From an uncultured Mycoplasma sp. (GTDB lineage: Bacteria; Bacillota_I; Bacilli_A; Mycoplasmatales; Metamycoplasmataceae), in NCBI GenBank assembly GCA_947040465.1, contig CAMRBO010000020.1, positions 1-7,810 of the forward strand: a stretch of DNA of 7,810 bases. Direction: 5' to 3'. This document shows positions 5,839-7,810 of the stretch, piece by piece. The translations under genes were made by a program, and so were the position numbers. The notes under the pieces are model-generated. The model was not told the origin of the DNA and did not search any database. It worked only from the letters and a program-made list of their open reading frames with translations. Every line of letters begins with the position of its first letter. Position 1 is the stretch's first letter.

Positions 5839-7810
5839 ATGTATATTAACAAAAAAATACTTCTTACAACTTTGGCCTTATCTCCCGTTATAGTTTTATC
5901 TTCTTGTGGTTCTTCTGATTCTAATGAGTTTTCATTTGATTATTTAGTTAATTATATAAAAGAAAATAGATTATCTTTAGTTGTTCCTAAAAAAACATTG
6001 GAATCAGAGGTGCTTAAATATCCTACAAAACTTTATTTACAAAATCCAGAATCGATAGATTCTGCTTTTGAGAAATCCGTTCAATTAAATGAGTTAATAA
6101 TCAATTCAAATATAAAAGTAAAATTAGAATATAATCTTTCCAAAAATGGTGATTCATTGGAATTTAAAGTAACTCTTTCTCAAGGAGATAAAACTCAAGA
6201 GTTTTTAGACATAGTTAATGGATTTATAACAACTACTAAATATATAGGTGATTCTACAAAATATTTACAGTCACTGAATTTAACTAAAGAACACAGGGGT
6301 AAATATGACCTCAAATATTTTTTAAAATATACTCCATACCCAAATTTTTCTGATGGTTGAAAAAAAATATTAGAATTGAATTCTATTCCCGGTTTTACAA
6401 TAAACTTTCAAGATATAGAAACAAAAAAATATAATTCAAAAAATCAATATTTAACTATTGGATCATTTACAAATATTTTTAATAATTATATTGAACCTGT
6501 TAAAATATCTATAGAAAATAATTTTACGAATCCTACAAAACCACTCTATGTTTTTGTGGTAGATGATGATGGGATAAATTTAGATCAATCAACATCAAGT
6601 ATAGTTGCTGAAGTCCTTTTTATCAATAGAACAACCAGGAATAAAATAAAATTCAATCATTCGTTAGCTGGTAAAGGGATTTATGGTGAACTTGATTTTT
6701 CTATGTTTCAATTTTGAACATTCCCCAAAGAAATAGGGAATGGATTATTTAAAACAAACAATATCACTTCTGTTATATTACCTTCCAAAGAAATTAATAT
6801 AACACCAGAAATGTTTTTGAACAATAAAATACTTAAATTTAATATTCCTCCAACCATAGAATCAATATTTGATAATTCATTTGATAAAGAAGTAATATTT
6901 GAAAATTTAAATAATAATTTACATTTAGGATTTCAACTTTATTACAACATAAACGATAAGAGTTTGAACTTAAAAAACCAAAACATAAAAAGTATAGATG
7001 AACTTTTAAATTTACTCCAATTATTTTCTCATAGATCAGATCAATTTGTTGTTGAAAAACTAACACTCCCCTCTTCTTTGTTGAATGATAATATTGATAA
7101 TAATAAAATAATAAGCATTAATAACTTATCTATAAAAGTTAAGGAAGTAATTTTTGCAAGTGATGAAAATTATGTAGATATCAATCCTTCTTTATCGTTT
7201 TTAAAATGAAATATTGAAACATTAACTATTCCCGAACACATTATTTCAATTAATGTTCCAACCACACCAAAGACGATCAAAAGAACTTTAAACAACAAGG
7301 TTAAACAAGTTGTCAGTGTGGATGGTGTTCTTGACTTATCTACTAAATCTCCTGTTGATGGAATGGTTTTGAATTTAGATTATTATTATGATTTGGGAAA
7401 AGGGAATTTAGAAAAAAATATAGTAGAAACATTATATTTACCAAATTGAGATACCTTTAATACTATTTCTTTCAATAAAATATTTAAAATTGTTCAGAAT
7501 AAAAAACCGACAATACATATCTCGAGCAAGACGAAAACTTGAATTACATCTGCACTAGATAATATTAATAATATGAATGTTGTTAGAGAAATTCCTGAAA
7601 ATTTATCTGGAAACTTTATTAATGGTCACTTAGACTTGAGTTTAATAAATGGTGATGGTATTATTGGTGATAATTTTTTTAGAAACATTAAGTACTTAGA
7701 TCAAGAAATTACAAAAATAACACTTCCTTTAAAAATTGTTGAGATACCTCAACGTGCTTTTTATAAAATAAATTTATCTAATTTAAGTGAAATAAAAAAT
7801 ATTGGTGAAG
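5839..7810 (+). CDS. Large LRR-type (BspA/LRR_5-like) surface lipoprotein, partial at 3' end
   Basis: The frame stays open to the right edge for 657 codons when the five UGA codons (6358, 6715, 7207, 7447, 7540) are read as Trp. The N-terminus is a lipoprotein signal peptide: Lys5-Lys6, a hydrophobic core (7-20) and lipobox LSSC with lipidated Cys23, followed by a Ser/Asp-rich stretch. Residues ~30-300 form a domain I do not recognise. From ~309 on, short strands ending in Pro recur: ITSVILP (309-315), FNIPPTI (334-340), VEKLTLP (405-411), IETLTIP (459-465), VETLYLP (529-535), ITKITLP (624-630). The last is followed by IVEIPQRAFYKINLSNLSEI, the pattern of BspA-type (LRR_5) leucine-rich repeats. 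The spacing is irregular, so the repeats are degenerate. The protein should be anchored on the outer face of the membrane, where such repeats commonly bind proteins; its ligand is unknown. No clear ribosome-binding site precedes ATG 5839. ATG 5835 is excluded because it meets TAA after four codons. Confidence 0.85.

Noticed and set aside
6839..7066. Reverse-strand frame of 75 codons inside the lipoprotein gene
   Set aside because: Low-complexity shadow opposite an AT-rich coding region.
5839..7209. Lipoprotein region as a decayed pseudogene in several pieces
   Set aside because: All interruptions are UGA in one frame with no TAA, TAG or frameshift; table 4 gives one intact frame.

Overview
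The window comes from a mollicute, most likely a Hominis-group mycoplasma. Base composition is very AT-rich, genes are packed tightly on the + strand, and UGA is read as tryptophan. All 12 tryptophan codons I can place in the genes are UGA and none is UGG. Under the standard code the genes look broken into pieces; with translation table 4 they join into six clean reading frames, two of them cut by the window edges.

Region 1 (1-5241) is a four-gene run that encodes an F1-like rotary ATPase head: a gamma-like central stalk (partial, enters from the left), an epsilon-like subunit, an alpha-like subunit and a beta-like subunit with a long extra N-terminus. Order and content match the F1-like ATPase clusters (Type 2/Type 3, 'F1-like X0') described in mycoplasmas, not the housekeeping F1F0 operon (a, c, b, delta, alpha, gamma, beta, epsilon). 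There is no delta, and no F0 gene is visible. The alpha-like subunit lacks the N-terminal helix that binds delta in ordinary F1, and the beta-like subunit carries about 200 extra residues at its N-terminus. The catalytic residues (beta P-loop, beta catalytic Glu, alpha arginine finger) are all kept, so the head should hydrolyse ATP. The membrane (X0) genes of such clusters are presumably upstream of the window. The genes overlap or nearly touch, and the last three share the same AAAAGGGG ribosome-binding core, so they form one operon. A U-tailed hairpin at 5265-5294 ends it.

Region 2 (5295-7810) starts with an extended -10 promoter and holds two surface-protein genes. The first is a small protein with an N-terminal membrane anchor or signal peptide. 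Nine bases later, in the same reading frame, comes a large lipoprotein with an LSSC lipobox and BspA/LRR_5-like repeats that runs off the right edge. Neither has an assignable function. Their position beside an F1-like ATPase cluster makes a link to host interaction worth testing, but that is inference.

No RNA gene, mobile element, CRISPR array or long non-coding stretch was seen; the only gap of note is the 114-base intergenic region at 5242-5355.
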